A stretch of DNA of 64,000 nt from Paraburkholderia phytofirmans OLGA172 (GTDB taxonomy: Bacteria > Pseudomonadota > Gammaproteobacteria > Burkholderiales > Burkholderiaceae): NCBI RefSeq assembly GCF_001634365.1, contig NZ_CP014579.1, positions 2,542,001 through 2,606,000 of the forward strand. Direction: 5' to 3'. Positions 36,552-45,137 of this stretch are shown piece by piece. Position 1 is the first letter of the stretch. Every line of letters begins with the position of its first letter. The translations under genes were made by a program, and so were the position numbers. The notes beneath the pieces were generated by a model. It ran no database searches. It was given only the letters and a program-made list of their open reading frames with translations, and was not told where the DNA came from.

Positions 36552-37579
36552 GAGTGCCGGGTACGAGGCATCGCGCGCGCTCCTGCCACCGGCGTATTCA
36601 TTTCGCCAAGCCTCGCCGAGTCGGCCGCATTTGCCGCATTTGCCGCCTTAGCGGTCTTAGCTACGTTGGCCGCGAGGCGCGGACGCGTCCGTTCGAGTGG
36701 CCCCATTCGTCCGAAGAACCCATCGAAAAGACCCAGCGCAATCGCCTTGAGCTTCGCCAGCTTGTCTTTTTCCAGCAGCACGATCTGCACGATTTGCCAG
36801 AGCGTCAGCACGTTCGGCACGATTGCGACCGGCAGGCGCATGCCATATTGCAGCGCCAGCTGCATCGCGTTTCGCGCGCTGTAATAGCGGCGGAAGCTGG
36901 GATGATTCATCGTCGTCAATTCCAGGGAACCCAGTTTGTGACGGCGCCGCGAGCCGATCCGATGCAGCAGTACGAGTGACGGCACCACGTACACCGGCAC
37001 ATTGCGCAGCAGTGCACGCAAACAGTACTCGGTATCGACGTGGTCGATAAAAAGCGCTTCGTCGAAGCGGCCGAGCTGGGCGAACGCCTCGCGCGAAACG
37101 ACACAGCCGGACGAAATCAGAAAGGCGCAGCGCTGCAGCGCGGCGTCGGCCTGTATCGGCAGCCTCTGCACCGCCAGGCCGCTCGTCGCGAGCTCGGGCA
37201 GGAAGCGTTGATCGTTTTCATCGAAGATGCGCGGGCCGACCAAAAACGCCCGGCCGCTCATCGACGCGCACCGGTCGCGCATCACCGCGAAGTAGCTGGC
37301 TGGCGCCTCGGAATCCTGGTCGAACAGTGCGACCGCATCCACGCCTTCGTCAAACAGCGCACTCAATCCACAATTGAAGGCGCCGGCAATGCCGTTGCGA
37401 TTTCCGTGATGCAGCACAGCGACGCCCGCCTCGCGCAGCATCATCGCGGCGCGCGCGTCCGGCAAGGGCGAATTGTCGACCACCAGCAAACGATCAGACG
37501 CCGAGCGCATCGCCACCGCGCGCGCGAGCTGCTCTTCACTCGGATGAAACAGAATGATCAATGCGCCCAGAATCGTCAT
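36548..37579 (-). CDS. rhlC: rhamnosyltransferase 2 (RhlC-like GT2)
   Basis: A 343-residue GT-A glycosyltransferase predicted to add the second rhamnose to mono-rhamnolipid. It has an N-terminal hydrophobic strand with LIILFHPS, the nucleotide-sugar region LLVVDNSPLPDA, GNRNGIAGAFNCGLSAL, the metal-binding ALFDQDSEAP (DxD-like) and GRFDEALFIDHVDTEYCLRAL with the catalytic base. C-terminal hydrophobic segments suggest membrane association. An AGGAG site precedes the ATG at 37579. The gene lies ten bases after the MFS gene. In Burkholderia the same order, with rhlC after the MFS gene, is known; di-rhamnolipids are the usual product there. Confidence 0.9.
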   Translation of the reverse strand: MTILGALIILFHPSEEQLARAVAMRSASDRLLVVDNSPLPDARAAMMLREAGVAVLHHGNRNGIAGAFNCGLSALFDEGVDAVALFDQDSEAPASYFAVMRDRCASMSGRAFLVGPRIFDENDQRFLPELATSGLAVQRLPIQADAALQRCAFLISSGCVVSREAFAQLGRFDEALFIDHVDTEYCLRALLRNVPVYVVPSLVLLHRIGSRRRHKLGSLELTTMNHPSFRRYYSARNAMQLALQYGMRLPVAIVPNVLTLWQIVQIVLLEKDKLAKLKAIALGLFDGFFGRMGPLERTRPRLAANVAKTAKAANAANAADSARLGEMNTPVAGARAMPRTRHS

Positions 37580-37589
37580 GCGAAGCTCC

Positions 37590-39203
37590 TCAGTGACCTA
37601 AAGCCATCGCCGCGCCGCGCTTCGGACGCGTAAGCCACATCATCGCGGCGAGCACGAGGCAGGTGATGCTTGCCATGTAGAACATGTCGCCGGTCGCCAT
37701 CATGTAAGCCTGTTGCTGCACGACGTGATGCAAGGTGGTGAGTTCGCGCGCGCCGTCGATACCCATGCCATGCAGACTCTGAACGAAGCGCTGCGTGTTG
37801 CCGGACGATTTCGTCACCGACTGCGCGACGACGTCGTAGTGATACAGCGCGCGGTTATCCCATAGCGTGACGCTCATGGCCGTGCCGAACGCCGCCGATA
37901 GCGTGCGCAAAAAGTTCGACAGGCTGGAGGCCGCGGCGAGCTTGTCGTCGGACACGCGCGAAAGCGTCGCCGCGGTCAACGGAATGAAGAAGCACGGCAA
38001 GCCGATGCCCTGGATCAGACCCGGCGTGATGATCTGCGTAAAGGTCATGGTCAGCGTGAAATGCGCGTCCCACCACAACACGGCCGCAAACAGGAGAAAG
38101 CCGAACGTCGCGAGCACGCGCGCGTCGAAACGCGCCGCATACACGCCGACCAGAATCGAGAACACCAGCGCGAGCACCCCGAGCGGTGCGGTGGCGAGCC
38201 CGGCCTGGTACGCCGTGTAGCCCATCACGGCCTGCAGCCAGAGCGGAAAGATCACGCCGACCACCGAAAAGCTCATCATGCCAAGCGAAATGATCAGCAT
38301 ACAAAACGAAAACGTGCGGTCGCGGAACAGGCTCAGATCGATCACCGGATGCCGTTCACCCGCCTCCCAGATCAACAGCGACACGATCGCCAAACCGGCG
38401 ACAATCGCCAGCGTGAGGATCAAAGGTGAATCGAACCAGCCACGATCGTGACCGAGATCCAACACCGTTTGCAGCGAGCCGACGCCGATGACCAGCAAGA
38501 GAATGCCCGGCAGATCGATCGGCGCAGCCTTGCCAGCGGATGCGTCGGGGCGCAGCAGCGTCATGCACACCGCGAACGAGAAGATGCCGATCGGCAGATT
38601 GATCAGAAAGATCCACGGCCACGAGAAACTGTCGATGATCCAGCCGCCGACCACCGGGCCGAAGATCGGCGCGAGCAGCACCGTCATCGCCCACAGAGCG
38701 AGTGCCACAACGCGCTTATCCGGCGGAAAGGTACGCAGCAGGATAGTTTGCGAAAGCGGCACCATCGGTCCGGAAAAGAGCCCCTGCAATGCCCGGCATA
38801 CCACCAGAAGGTGGAAGTCGCCGGCCACGCCGCATAGCAGCGACGTCAACGTGAAGAGGATCACCGCTCCGAGGAACAGCCGCGTTTCGCCGAGCCGGCG
38901 CGAGAGCCAGCCCGTCAAGGGCACGGCGATGGCTGCGGCCACGGAGTACGAGCTGATCACCCATGTGCCCTGACTGTTGGACACGCCGAGGCCGCCGGAA
39001 ATAGCCGGTACCGCGACGTTGGTTACCGTCGAATCCAGGACTTCGATGAAGGTGGCCAGCGACAGCGCGAACGTCAGCAAGGCGAGCTGCGCACCGCGCA
39101 TGCCGGGTACGCTGCGCCCGGCGGCAGAATCCGGGCCGGGGCCGGGGCCATGCGCCGCGCCGGCCGGCGCGGCGCGCTTCGGCAACGGCGTGGCGGCGCT
39201 CAT
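37590..39203 (-). CDS. EmrB/QacA-family MFS exporter of the rhl operon
   Basis: A 537-residue DHA2-type proton antiporter with 14 hydrophobic helices. Motifs are LDSTVTNVAVPAISGGLGVS (D1), WVISSYSVAAAIAVPLTGWLSRRLGETRLF (A), RALQGLFSGPMVPLSQTIL (B) and GPVVGGWIIDSFSWPWIFLINLPIG (C). The N-terminal 35 residues are proline/glycine/alanine-rich. The ATG at 39203 overlaps the rhlB stop as ATGA; the frame upstream to 39353 lies wholly within rhlB. With the adaptor and outer-membrane lipoprotein encoded downstream it forms a complete EmrAB-TolC-type tripartite pump, presumably for rhamnolipid. Confidence 0.93.
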   Translation of the reverse strand: MSAATPLPKRAAPAGAAHGPGPGPDSAAGRSVPGMRGAQLALLTFALSLATFIEVLDSTVTNVAVPAISGGLGVSNSQGTWVISSYSVAAAIAVPLTGWLSRRLGETRLFLGAVILFTLTSLLCGVAGDFHLLVVCRALQGLFSGPMVPLSQTILLRTFPPDKRVVALALWAMTVLLAPIFGPVVGGWIIDSFSWPWIFLINLPIGIFSFAVCMTLLRPDASAGKAAPIDLPGILLLVIGVGSLQTVLDLGHDRGWFDSPLILTLAIVAGLAIVSLLIWEAGERHPVIDLSLFRDRTFSFCMLIISLGMMSFSVVGVIFPLWLQAVMGYTAYQAGLATAPLGVLALVFSILVGVYAARFDARVLATFGFLLFAAVLWWDAHFTLTMTFTQIITPGLIQGIGLPCFFIPLTAATLSRVSDDKLAAASSLSNFLRTLSAAFGTAMSVTLWDNRALYHYDVVAQSVTKSSGNTQRFVQSLHGMGIDGARELTTLHHVVQQQAYMMATGDMFYMASITCLVLAAMMWLTRPKRGAAMALGH

Positions 39204-40540
39204 ACGCTGTGTCCGCTGGCTGCCAATGCCAGCAAAGACGCGCGGCCGACGGTTTGCGCGCACACCCTGGTCCGCATGAAATCTTCGACATAGCGTGCGG
39301 CTGCCTCGCAACCATCCGGCGACGCCCCGAGCCGGTCCTGCACGCGTCCGCACTGCGTCGCGATTGCTGGGCTGCCGAGCACTTGCTTCAATGCGCGCGC
39401 GAGAGCCTGCGGCTGCAGCGCCCTATCGAGCCGAACACCACAACCGCTCGCGACGACCCGCTGCGCATTGTCGAACTGGTCGTGTGCGAATGGCGTCAGG
39501 ACTTGCGGAATCCCGGCGGCATACGCAAGTGCTGCCGTGCCGATGCCGCCGTGATGCACCAGCGCCCGGCAGCGCGGCAACAGCGTCTGCAGCGGCACAT
39601 AACGCCGCCTGAGCAGCACGCCTCGCGAGGCTGCATGCATATCCGCCCGAGCGGCGGCCGCTTCGGCTCGAGGCGCATCCGGCGTCAAAAGAATGCCGCG
39701 CAGCCCGCCTTCCATCAGCGCCGCGCTCACTGCGCTCGCATAGCGATCCTGATCGATCAAGGTCGAGCCCGCTGTGAAAATCACGGGCCGCTCGCCCGCA
39801 GCGAGAAAAGCGTCGAGTTGCGGATCGGGCGCAGGCGCAGCCGTGTCGTTGAACAGCGGAAAGCCGCTGAGGCAGCGCGGCGCCGGCCAATCCGGCTGAG
39901 CTTGCGCGAACCATTCCGGAAAGAGACACAGCACGCCGTCGGTCGAATGCAGCCACTCGCCGAAAATGCGCCGCGCCGGTGCGAGCCCCAATTCCGCGCG
40001 TACCGCGTTCAATGTGGGGCCACAGACCTTGTCGAGCGCCTGCCGCTCGATCAGCCGCAGCAGCGCGGTTTTTACAGCCAGCGGCAAGCCGCGCGGAATC
40101 GTCAGCCGCGGGTGTGTCGGCGGCGCATGCGCGGAGAGCAGGGTCGACGGCGACACCTGCACCGACACGAACGGCACGCGATACAGTTCCTGCATCAGCC
40201 GCGCGGAAAAGGCCCACAACGTGCCGACCAGCACGGTGTCGCTATCGGTCAACGCAGCCAGTGTGTCGAAATGCGGCCGCAGCGTCGGTGCAATCACCGC
40301 CCACAGCGTGCGGAACGACGTGCGCGGATGCCATAGCGCCGGGTTCGCCATGGCCGCCTCATATTCGGCGGCGGTGCCGATCGGCACGAATGCGAAACCC
40401 TGGCGCGCGACAGCCTCAGCGAACGGCGGATGCGTGCAGAAGACGATCTGGTGGCCGCGCGCAGCCAACGCCGCGCCGATACCGAGCAAAGGATGCACGT
40501 CGCCCGCCGAGCCGATCGCGGTGATGATGACTTTCGTCAT
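39200..40540 (-). CDS. rhlB: rhamnosyltransferase 1 (RhlB-like GT-B)
   Basis: A 446-residue UGT-like glycosyltransferase that should join dTDP-L-rhamnose to the 3-(3-hydroxyalkanoyloxy)alkanoate made by RhlA. The N-terminus has GSAGDVHPLLGIGAALAARGH, the middle FTAGSTLIDQD, and the C-terminal donor-binding domain HHGGIGTAALAYAAGIPQVLTPFAHDQFDNA, all typical of the RhlB branch. The length is close to P. aeruginosa RhlB. It begins nine bases after the methyltransferase-like gene and overlaps the exporter gene by four bases. Genes for dTDP-rhamnose synthesis are not in this window. Confidence 0.93.
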   Translation of the reverse strand: MTKVIITAIGSAGDVHPLLGIGAALAARGHQIVFCTHPPFAEAVARQGFAFVPIGTAAEYEAAMANPALWHPRTSFRTLWAVIAPTLRPHFDTLAALTDSDTVLVGTLWAFSARLMQELYRVPFVSVQVSPSTLLSAHAPPTHPRLTIPRGLPLAVKTALLRLIERQALDKVCGPTLNAVRAELGLAPARRIFGEWLHSTDGVLCLFPEWFAQAQPDWPAPRCLSGFPLFNDTAAPAPDPQLDAFLAAGERPVIFTAGSTLIDQDRYASAVSAALMEGGLRGILLTPDAPRAEAAAARADMHAASRGVLLRRRYVPLQTLLPRCRALVHHGGIGTAALAYAAGIPQVLTPFAHDQFDNAQRVVASGCGVRLDRALQPQALARALKQVLGSPAIATQCGRVQDRLGASPDGCEAAARYVEDFMRTRVCAQTVGRASLLALAASGHSV

Positions 40541-40549
40541 TCAGGCAGC

Positions 40550-41119
40550 TCAGAAGAGACCGGGAATCAGCGCGGCGACGTCGCGACGATACTGCGCATA
40601 CGCACGGCCAAAGTGACCGGTCAGCCAGCTCTCCTCGACCCGCACCTTGTACGCCAGCGACGCGAAAATCAGCAATAGCCCAGCCACGCCACGCCATTGC
40701 GCGCCGATCAGCACCGCCCCCAGAAGCGCCAGCAGGCAGCCGGTATAGATCGGATGACGAACCAGTCCATAGGGCCCGCTGCGCACCAGCTCATGCCCTT
40801 CCTTCAGCGTGACCGACACGCTCCAGTTGGTGCCGAGATGCAGCCGCGCCCACACGGAAAACGCAAGGCCGGCCAGCAGCACCGCGAAGCCGGCCAGTTG
40901 CAGCGGCCCGACCGCATGTGGATCAGCAGACAACGCCGCTGTGTTGAAGTCCGGCAGCACGATCAGCGCGCCACCGCCAATCAATGGAATCGACTGCAAC
41001 GTGCGCGATCGTGACGCCTCCTTGCGCGCGGTCTCCTTGACGCGGTTCGACGTCGCGACCCAATACAGCAGCCACAGCGCCCACGGTACGACAATGGCAA
41101 TGCTCTGAGCGATATTCAC
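40550..41119 (-). CDS. isoprenylcysteine carboxyl methyltransferase (ICMT)-family protein in the rhl operon
   Basis: A 189-residue integral membrane methyltransferase-like protein with about five hydrophobic helices. The ICMT/PEMT signatures are present: GPYGLVRHPIYTG (RHPxY at 121-125, SAM-binding) and VEESWLTGHFGRAYAQYRR (EE at 162-163) near the C-terminus, ending VAALIPGLF. ICMT relatives methylate carboxyl groups at the membrane face. The start is a GTG at 41119 whose last bases form the rhlA stop (GTGA), and rhlB starts nine bases after its end, so it is clearly part of the operon. A likely role is methyl-esterification of the free carboxyl group of rhamnolipid or its hydroxyalkanoyloxyalkanoate precursor; this is inference. 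Confidence 0.85.
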   Translation of the reverse strand: MNIAQSIAIVVPWALWLLYWVATSNRVKETARKEASRSRTLQSIPLIGGGALIVLPDFNTAALSADPHAVGPLQLAGFAVLLAGLAFSVWARLHLGTNWSVSVTLKEGHELVRSGPYGLVRHPIYTGCLLALLGAVLIGAQWRGVAGLLLIFASLAYKVRVEESWLTGHFGRAYAQYRRDVAALIPGLF

Positions 41120-42096
41120 GGTAGTTCGACCTGTTGGAACGAGTGATCGGCGGTGGCCTGCAACACGACGTTCGCGACGTTTGCAATGGCGGCTTGCTGC
41201 ACCGGCATGATGGGCGAGCGGGCGGTAAATGCGTCGAAGCAGTCGAGCTCACGGCCTGCCGCCGGCACCCGAGCGGCACCGAAGTAATCGAAAATCGCCG
41301 TCCTGACCTGGCGCAGCGCGGGCCGTCCTTCGAGATCGAGGAAATGCCCGGCCTGCTCGATCGTGAGAAACTCGGCGCGCTTCAGATGCGCGCTGAGCGA
41401 GCGGGCGTCCTCAGGCGTGGTGTAGTCGTCGAGCTCGCCGTTGAGAAATTTCAATCCGCAATCGATGTTGCGGAACTCGTGCAGATAGTCCTCGGGGCGG
41501 ATGGCCAGAATCTGGTCGACGTGAAACGCCACCTGGTCCTGCTCATCGCGCGGCAGTGTAGAGAGGTAGCGGTAGTTATAGAGCTTCATGATGCGCGGCA
41601 GATGCCGGCCAACAGTATCGTTGAGCAGTTGCGCGGCCTTCAGATTTTCGCCGGCGGCGATGTGGTCGCGTGCCGCGGTTACATACGCGGTCATCGCCGC
41701 GTTGAGCCGCGGCGAGAACGAAGCAATCACCGCGCGCCTCACACTAGTGCGCGCCCGCGAGAGCGCCAGCAGCGACGCCACCCCGCCCCACGACACCGAC
41801 AACAGGAAGCTCGGCTCGAATAAGCCTATTAGATGCAGCAGAATGTCGACTTCATCGTCTTTTGTCAGAACGAAGTCGCAAACGTTATGCGCTTTCGATT
41901 GACCCGCATAAGGTAAATCGAAACAAATTGGGTTATAGCGTTCGCCGAGGTATTTGATTGTCTGTCCGAACGACGCCGTGGTGGCCAGCGCGCCGTTGAT
42001 CAGAATGACACTCTCGAAGGCCGGATCGAATACGTGACGTTCAACGTAGACTTTCAGGCCCGCCGGTAGCGGAACAAGGAGTTTTTCGATGGGCAT
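41116..42096 (-). CDS. rhlA: RhlA, 3-(3-hydroxyalkanoyloxy)alkanoate synthase
   Basis: A 326-residue alpha/beta-hydrolase-fold acyltransferase that dimerises 3-hydroxyacyl units into the lipid part of rhamnolipids. The nucleophile Ser102 lies in LLSVSWGGVASLL, with Asp223 in LNGELDDYTTPEDAR and His251 in EQAGHFLDLEG; these positions agree with the catalytic triad I recall for P. aeruginosa RhlA. LINGALATTASFGQT, FDLPYAGQSKAHN and LTKDDEVDILL also match that protein. The start at 42096 aligns the N-terminus (MPIEKLLVPLPAGLKVYVER) with it. The C-terminus is about 30 residues longer. First gene of the operon; a TTG at 42126 would lengthen it. Confidence 0.95.
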   Translation of the reverse strand: MPIEKLLVPLPAGLKVYVERHVFDPAFESVILINGALATTASFGQTIKYLGERYNPICFDLPYAGQSKAHNVCDFVLTKDDEVDILLHLIGLFEPSFLLSVSWGGVASLLALSRARTSVRRAVIASFSPRLNAAMTAYVTAARDHIAAGENLKAAQLLNDTVGRHLPRIMKLYNYRYLSTLPRDEQDQVAFHVDQILAIRPEDYLHEFRNIDCGLKFLNGELDDYTTPEDARSLSAHLKRAEFLTIEQAGHFLDLEGRPALRQVRTAIFDYFGAARVPAAGRELDCFDAFTARSPIMPVQQAAIANVANVVLQATADHSFQQVELP

Positions 42097-42581
42097 GGCG
42101 TATTCGCATGCACTTGCGCCAGGCAAATGCGTACCGATACCGCGCCCGCACTCGCGGACGCCTTGCGGCCGGACTACCGGGGATCAGGCCCATGTGACTT
42201 GCCTTGACGCCGGCAAATCCGATCCGCGACGACCGCTGCTGCACCGAAAACAGGTTCACTCAACGTGATCCCTGCCGGCTCTCTTTGACGCGCGCCTGAA
42301 CTCAGGTTCGCTTCAATCGAGCGTTCGATGCCTCGTAATGTTTTTATATGTAATTTGGAAAGCGTTGCTTCAATCTCTGCCGCACGCCATTCGTTGACAC
42401 CAGTCTGCTCTTGCTGCGTGAAGACTTGATGTCAATACGCGATGACGGAAAGCTTTTTAACATATTTCAAAAATAAAAGCTGAAAATGTCACTGAGGATA
42501 TGTTCGAAATTGGCAGGGAAAATGTTATTGAAAGGAAATGGCATTGAGTTCCGCAGCCATTGCGCCACGCTACTCAAGACA
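42097..42581. other. upstream region of the rhl operon
   Basis: About 480 bases between rhlA and the next minus-strand gene. It must hold the rhl promoter. From 42420 to 42540 it is notably AT-rich. I looked for a lux-box-like 18-20 bp palindrome and found only the short CCTGA-AC-TCAGG element near 42294-42305, which is not a convincing quorum-sensing site. No gene is supported. Confidence 0.5.
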
Positions 42582-43067
42582 CTACCGGACCAGCGAGAAT
42601 GCTTCCCGGCAGGCGATCTCGCCGGCGCCGTACACGCCGACCACCGTATAGTCCGACGCCACGCATTCGAACGTCGAGCCCTGAAACGTGATGACAAAAT
42701 GGCGCTGCGCAGGACCGGGCGAAGTGACGGCCGAAATCTCGGCGGCCAGCGACGAGTTCATCACTTCGTGAACCGAGTACCCGGTGAGCCCAAGCGAAGC
42801 GAGCGGATGGATCTCGAGATCGATATCGCCGGGCGGCCCCAGTCGATGAAACACGGCGTCGGGAAATAGCACCGTGCAAAACGGATCGTCATCGGAATCG
42901 AATGGTCCGAACTGTTCAAAGTCGGATTCAGCAATTGGATAGGCCAAAATCACCCGGCGGTCGCTGGTGACAATGAATGGTTCGGCGGCGTCGGCTGCCG
43001 GATGAGGAACGGAGTCCAGCAGGACGACATGGTCTTCCTGCTGGGGTGACTCGAGCGTGCTAATCAT
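42582..43067 (-). CDS. hypothetical acidic protein
   Basis: A 161-residue soluble, acidic protein without signal peptide, containing an Asp-rich stretch (FGPFDSDDDPFCTVLFPDA) and beta-rich segments (RHFVITFQGSTFECVASDYTVVGVYG). I recognise no family. It lies 22 bases after the H-NS-like gene on the same strand and may share its transcript. Codon use is in line with neighbours, so it is probably a genuine gene. Confidence 0.6.
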   Translation of the reverse strand: MISTLESPQQEDHVVLLDSVPHPAADAAEPFIVTSDRRVILAYPIAESDFEQFGPFDSDDDPFCTVLFPDAVFHRLGPPGDIDLEIHPLASLGLTGYSVHEVMNSSLAAEISAVTSPGPAQRHFVITFQGSTFECVASDYTVVGVYGAGEIACREAFSLVR

Positions 43068-43089
43068 CTACTTCGCGACTCCATTGCGC

Positions 43090-43899
43090 TCACGCGCCGG
43101 CTTGCACCGTCGAGGTTTGCGGCGCTGCGGCAGCGCTCGTCGCGCCGGCATTGCCTTTGCTCACCGTCTTGCGACCCGGCACTTTCTTTGCCGCCGCGGT
43201 TTTCTTCACGGCAGCCTTCTTTGCGGTGGCTTTTTTCACAGCCGGCTTGGCGGCGCTTTTCTTTGCCGCGGCTTTTTTAGTTGCCGCAGTGCCCTTCCTG
43301 GCGGCCGTTTTGGACGCCACCGCCTTTTTCGCCGTTACTACTTTGCCGGCGGCGACATTGCTGGCCGCCGCGCTATCGATCAGAAACCTGGTTCGGTCTT
43401 TGACCGTTGCGAGCCATGCCGGCGCCGGACCGCGCCCGCTCCAGGTGGCGCCGGTTTTCGGATCGAGGTACTTGGGCGGTTGCGCGCCTTTAGGCTGACC
43501 TTTACTTCCGGCTTTGGCGCGAGTGACTGCCGCATTTGCCGCGGGCTTCAATTCGCTAGCGCCTTCAATCAGGAATTGAGTCCGGTCTTTCACGGCGGCA
43601 ATCCAGGCGGGTGCACGCCCGTGGCCCGTCCAGGTCGCGCCCGTTTTGTTATTGCGGTACTTCGGAATCGACTTGCCTGCGCCGGCGGCTTTTGCCTTGG
43701 CACCTGCAGCATGCCCATTCAAGGCGTGCGCGGCGCGTTTCGCCTGTGCCTTTGCTTCGATATCTGCGGTAGTCAGGCCATGCTTGAGCATCAATTCGCG
43801 AATCTGGTTGACCGCGACTTGTGCTTTCCTGGCAATAAGCGTGTCAGCTTGCGCCTGGAGCTTCTTAAGCTTTGCCTGGATTTGCTCTAACGTGGGCAT
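43090..43899 (-). CDS. H-NS-family protein with two DNA-binding repeats and H1-like tail
   Basis: A 269-residue nucleoid protein. Residues 1-58 form a coiled-coil oligomerisation region (LEQIQAKLKKLQAQAD); residues 80-102 (YRNNKTGATWTGHGRAPAWI) and 143-165 (YLDPKTGATWSGRGPAPAWL) are two copies of the H-NS C-terminal DNA-binding motif, with the GRGPAPAW core; residues 186-248 are a Lys/Ala tail of KKAAAKK type like histone H1. It should bind AT-rich DNA and silence genes. Standard H-NS is about 100-135 residues with one DNA-binding domain, so duplication plus tail is a distinct architecture. It lies beside the AT-rich rhl promoter region. Confidence 0.9.
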   Translation of the reverse strand: MPTLEQIQAKLKKLQAQADTLIARKAQVAVNQIRELMLKHGLTTADIEAKAQAKRAAHALNGHAAGAKAKAAGAGKSIPKYRNNKTGATWTGHGRAPAWIAAVKDRTQFLIEGASELKPAANAAVTRAKAGSKGQPKGAQPPKYLDPKTGATWSGRGPAPAWLATVKDRTRFLIDSAAASNVAAGKVVTAKKAVASKTAARKGTAATKKAAAKKSAAKPAVKKATAKKAAVKKTAAAKKVPGRKTVSKGNAGATSAAAAPQTSTVQAGA

Positions 43900-44079
43900 T
43901 TGATTGCTCCTTATGTGGTAATCGATCGAACTATGCCACGAATAGCGCCAGAAAGGCAGATCTACGCGGCTATAAAGGCAACCGGTTTTACACTGGAACG
44001 CATCCAGTGGAGTACGAACCTTTCGAGTCCACTACCCGATAGTCCCATTCTTTAGTCTTTTCGATTGCTGCCCAACCAC

Positions 44080-44418
44080 TTAAGTCGGCGTAAAAACGAC
44101 AACCTGGCGGTCGGCTATATATCTCACACTGCGCATGAATCGGTACTGTTGATCGTCGGCGGTTATCCGGTTGAGTCCCAACTGCGTCAATGCCAGCATC
44201 TCGTCGGCCTGAAAGGCGGCCACTACGCCGTGATCCGTCAAATCCTCCAGAGCGCCGGACGGATTGCCGACATAAACACTGCGCACCTGCGTGCCGATCC
44301 GCATCAGAACCACGCTCTCCCCTTCGTCGAGCGCCAATTCGAGATAGCCGGCAAGCGTTCGTAATGAATCCGGCGTGCTAGTCTGGACCTGATAGATCGC
44401 AGCATTCGATGGCGTCAT
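44080..44418 (-). CDS. small hypothetical protein
   Basis: A 112-residue soluble protein with alternating strand and helix predictions (AIYQVQTSTPDSLRTLAGYLELALDEGESVVLMRIGTQVRSVYVG, shown here only as a description of its first half's polar/hydrophobic pattern being abbreviated: AIYQVQTS, SVVLMRIG, VRSVYVG). No signal peptide or family was recognised. The start at 44418 has GGGG eight to ten bases upstream; the frame is open to 44526 without support. It stands alone between the H-NS-like gene and a decayed region. Confidence 0.5.
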   Translation of the reverse strand: MTPSNAAIYQVQTSTPDSLRTLAGYLELALDEGESVVLMRIGTQVRSVYVGNPSGALEDLTDHGVVAAFQADEMLALTQLGLNRITADDQQYRFMRSVRYIADRQVVVFTPT

Positions 44419-44540
44419 TTCTGTTTCCCCGTCACCCACGTCAAGAGAAGCCGGCCGCAGTGCATTACGGCAATAACCGCTTCTACTATAGGCAAGCATT
44501 CGGAGATTCAAAGGGCGGCAGTCCATTTTTTTGCTGGTAA

Positions 44541-44663
44541 TCCCGTGTTACCAATCTTGCAGCGGTGGTTGGCGCGGTGGGCGGCTGCCTGGTGGGAAAA
44601 CAGATCGCGAAGAAGCAAGCGGAAGAACGGGCCGTGCAACATCAGCAAGTGAGGGCGGAATAG
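44541..44663 (+). pseudogene. 3' fragment of a glycine-zipper membrane protein gene
   Basis: Reading to the TAG at 44661-44663, the frame encodes AAVVGAVGGCLVGKQIA followed by KKQAEERAVQHQQVRAE. The G-x3-G-x3-G spacing and the following charged helix are typical of the glycine-zipper segment of small outer-membrane lipoproteins. There is no start codon or signal peptide; a TAA closes the frame at 44538. It is therefore a truncated remnant. Confidence 0.5.
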
Positions 44664-45137
44664 CGTGCACTGTTCACGCAATCCGCAGTCCGCACGCCGG
44701 CAGAATCTCCTGTGTCGTCACAAAACGGCGCTCCTTGACGGCGTCGCGGAAGCGCCGGCAATCACTTTTCTCAAAGACTTCGCTCCACCGGGGGCGGTCC
44801 CCGTGGCCCATGCGATGTGGGTTGCGCTGCCGATTAGCGCTGCGACAATCGGACGCTGAATTATCCGGTTTGTTTTTTCTTCTGTAGTCGGCGTCGGCAT
44901 GATCGTCGTTTCCACTATTGTGTATGTGTCGATGCTATGCGCGCCGGCCGAGTAAGATCAGAACTTCTTTTCTTTTAGAAAAACCACGCGATCGAATAGA
45001 CGTCAGCGCCGATCGCCGCGCGAGCACCTCGAGCTTCGTCACGGATAGATTTCAGCGGGCAAATGCATTGCCCTGAAAAAGAAAAACCCCACTTCGATCT
45101 CGGAGCAGGGTTCAGTCTCAGCGCGTTTGGCGCCGTA
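44664..45137. other. intergenic region, no supported gene
   Basis: About 470 bases next to the glycine-zipper fragment. Both strands have frames of about 60 codons, but none has a ribosome site or recognisable protein. The segment may be further decayed sequence of the same lost locus. The part nearest 45137 carries a T/A-rich stretch that may end the isomerase transcript. Confidence 0.45.

Noticed and set aside
42294..42305. Possible quorum-sensing (lux-box) site upstream of rhlA
   Set aside because: The CCTGA-AC-TCAGG element is too short and lacks the usual 18-20 bp symmetry.
44665..44859. 64-codon plus-strand frame after the glycine-zipper fragment
   Set aside because: Starts at a GTG with no ribosome site and has no recognisable family; the region looks decayed.
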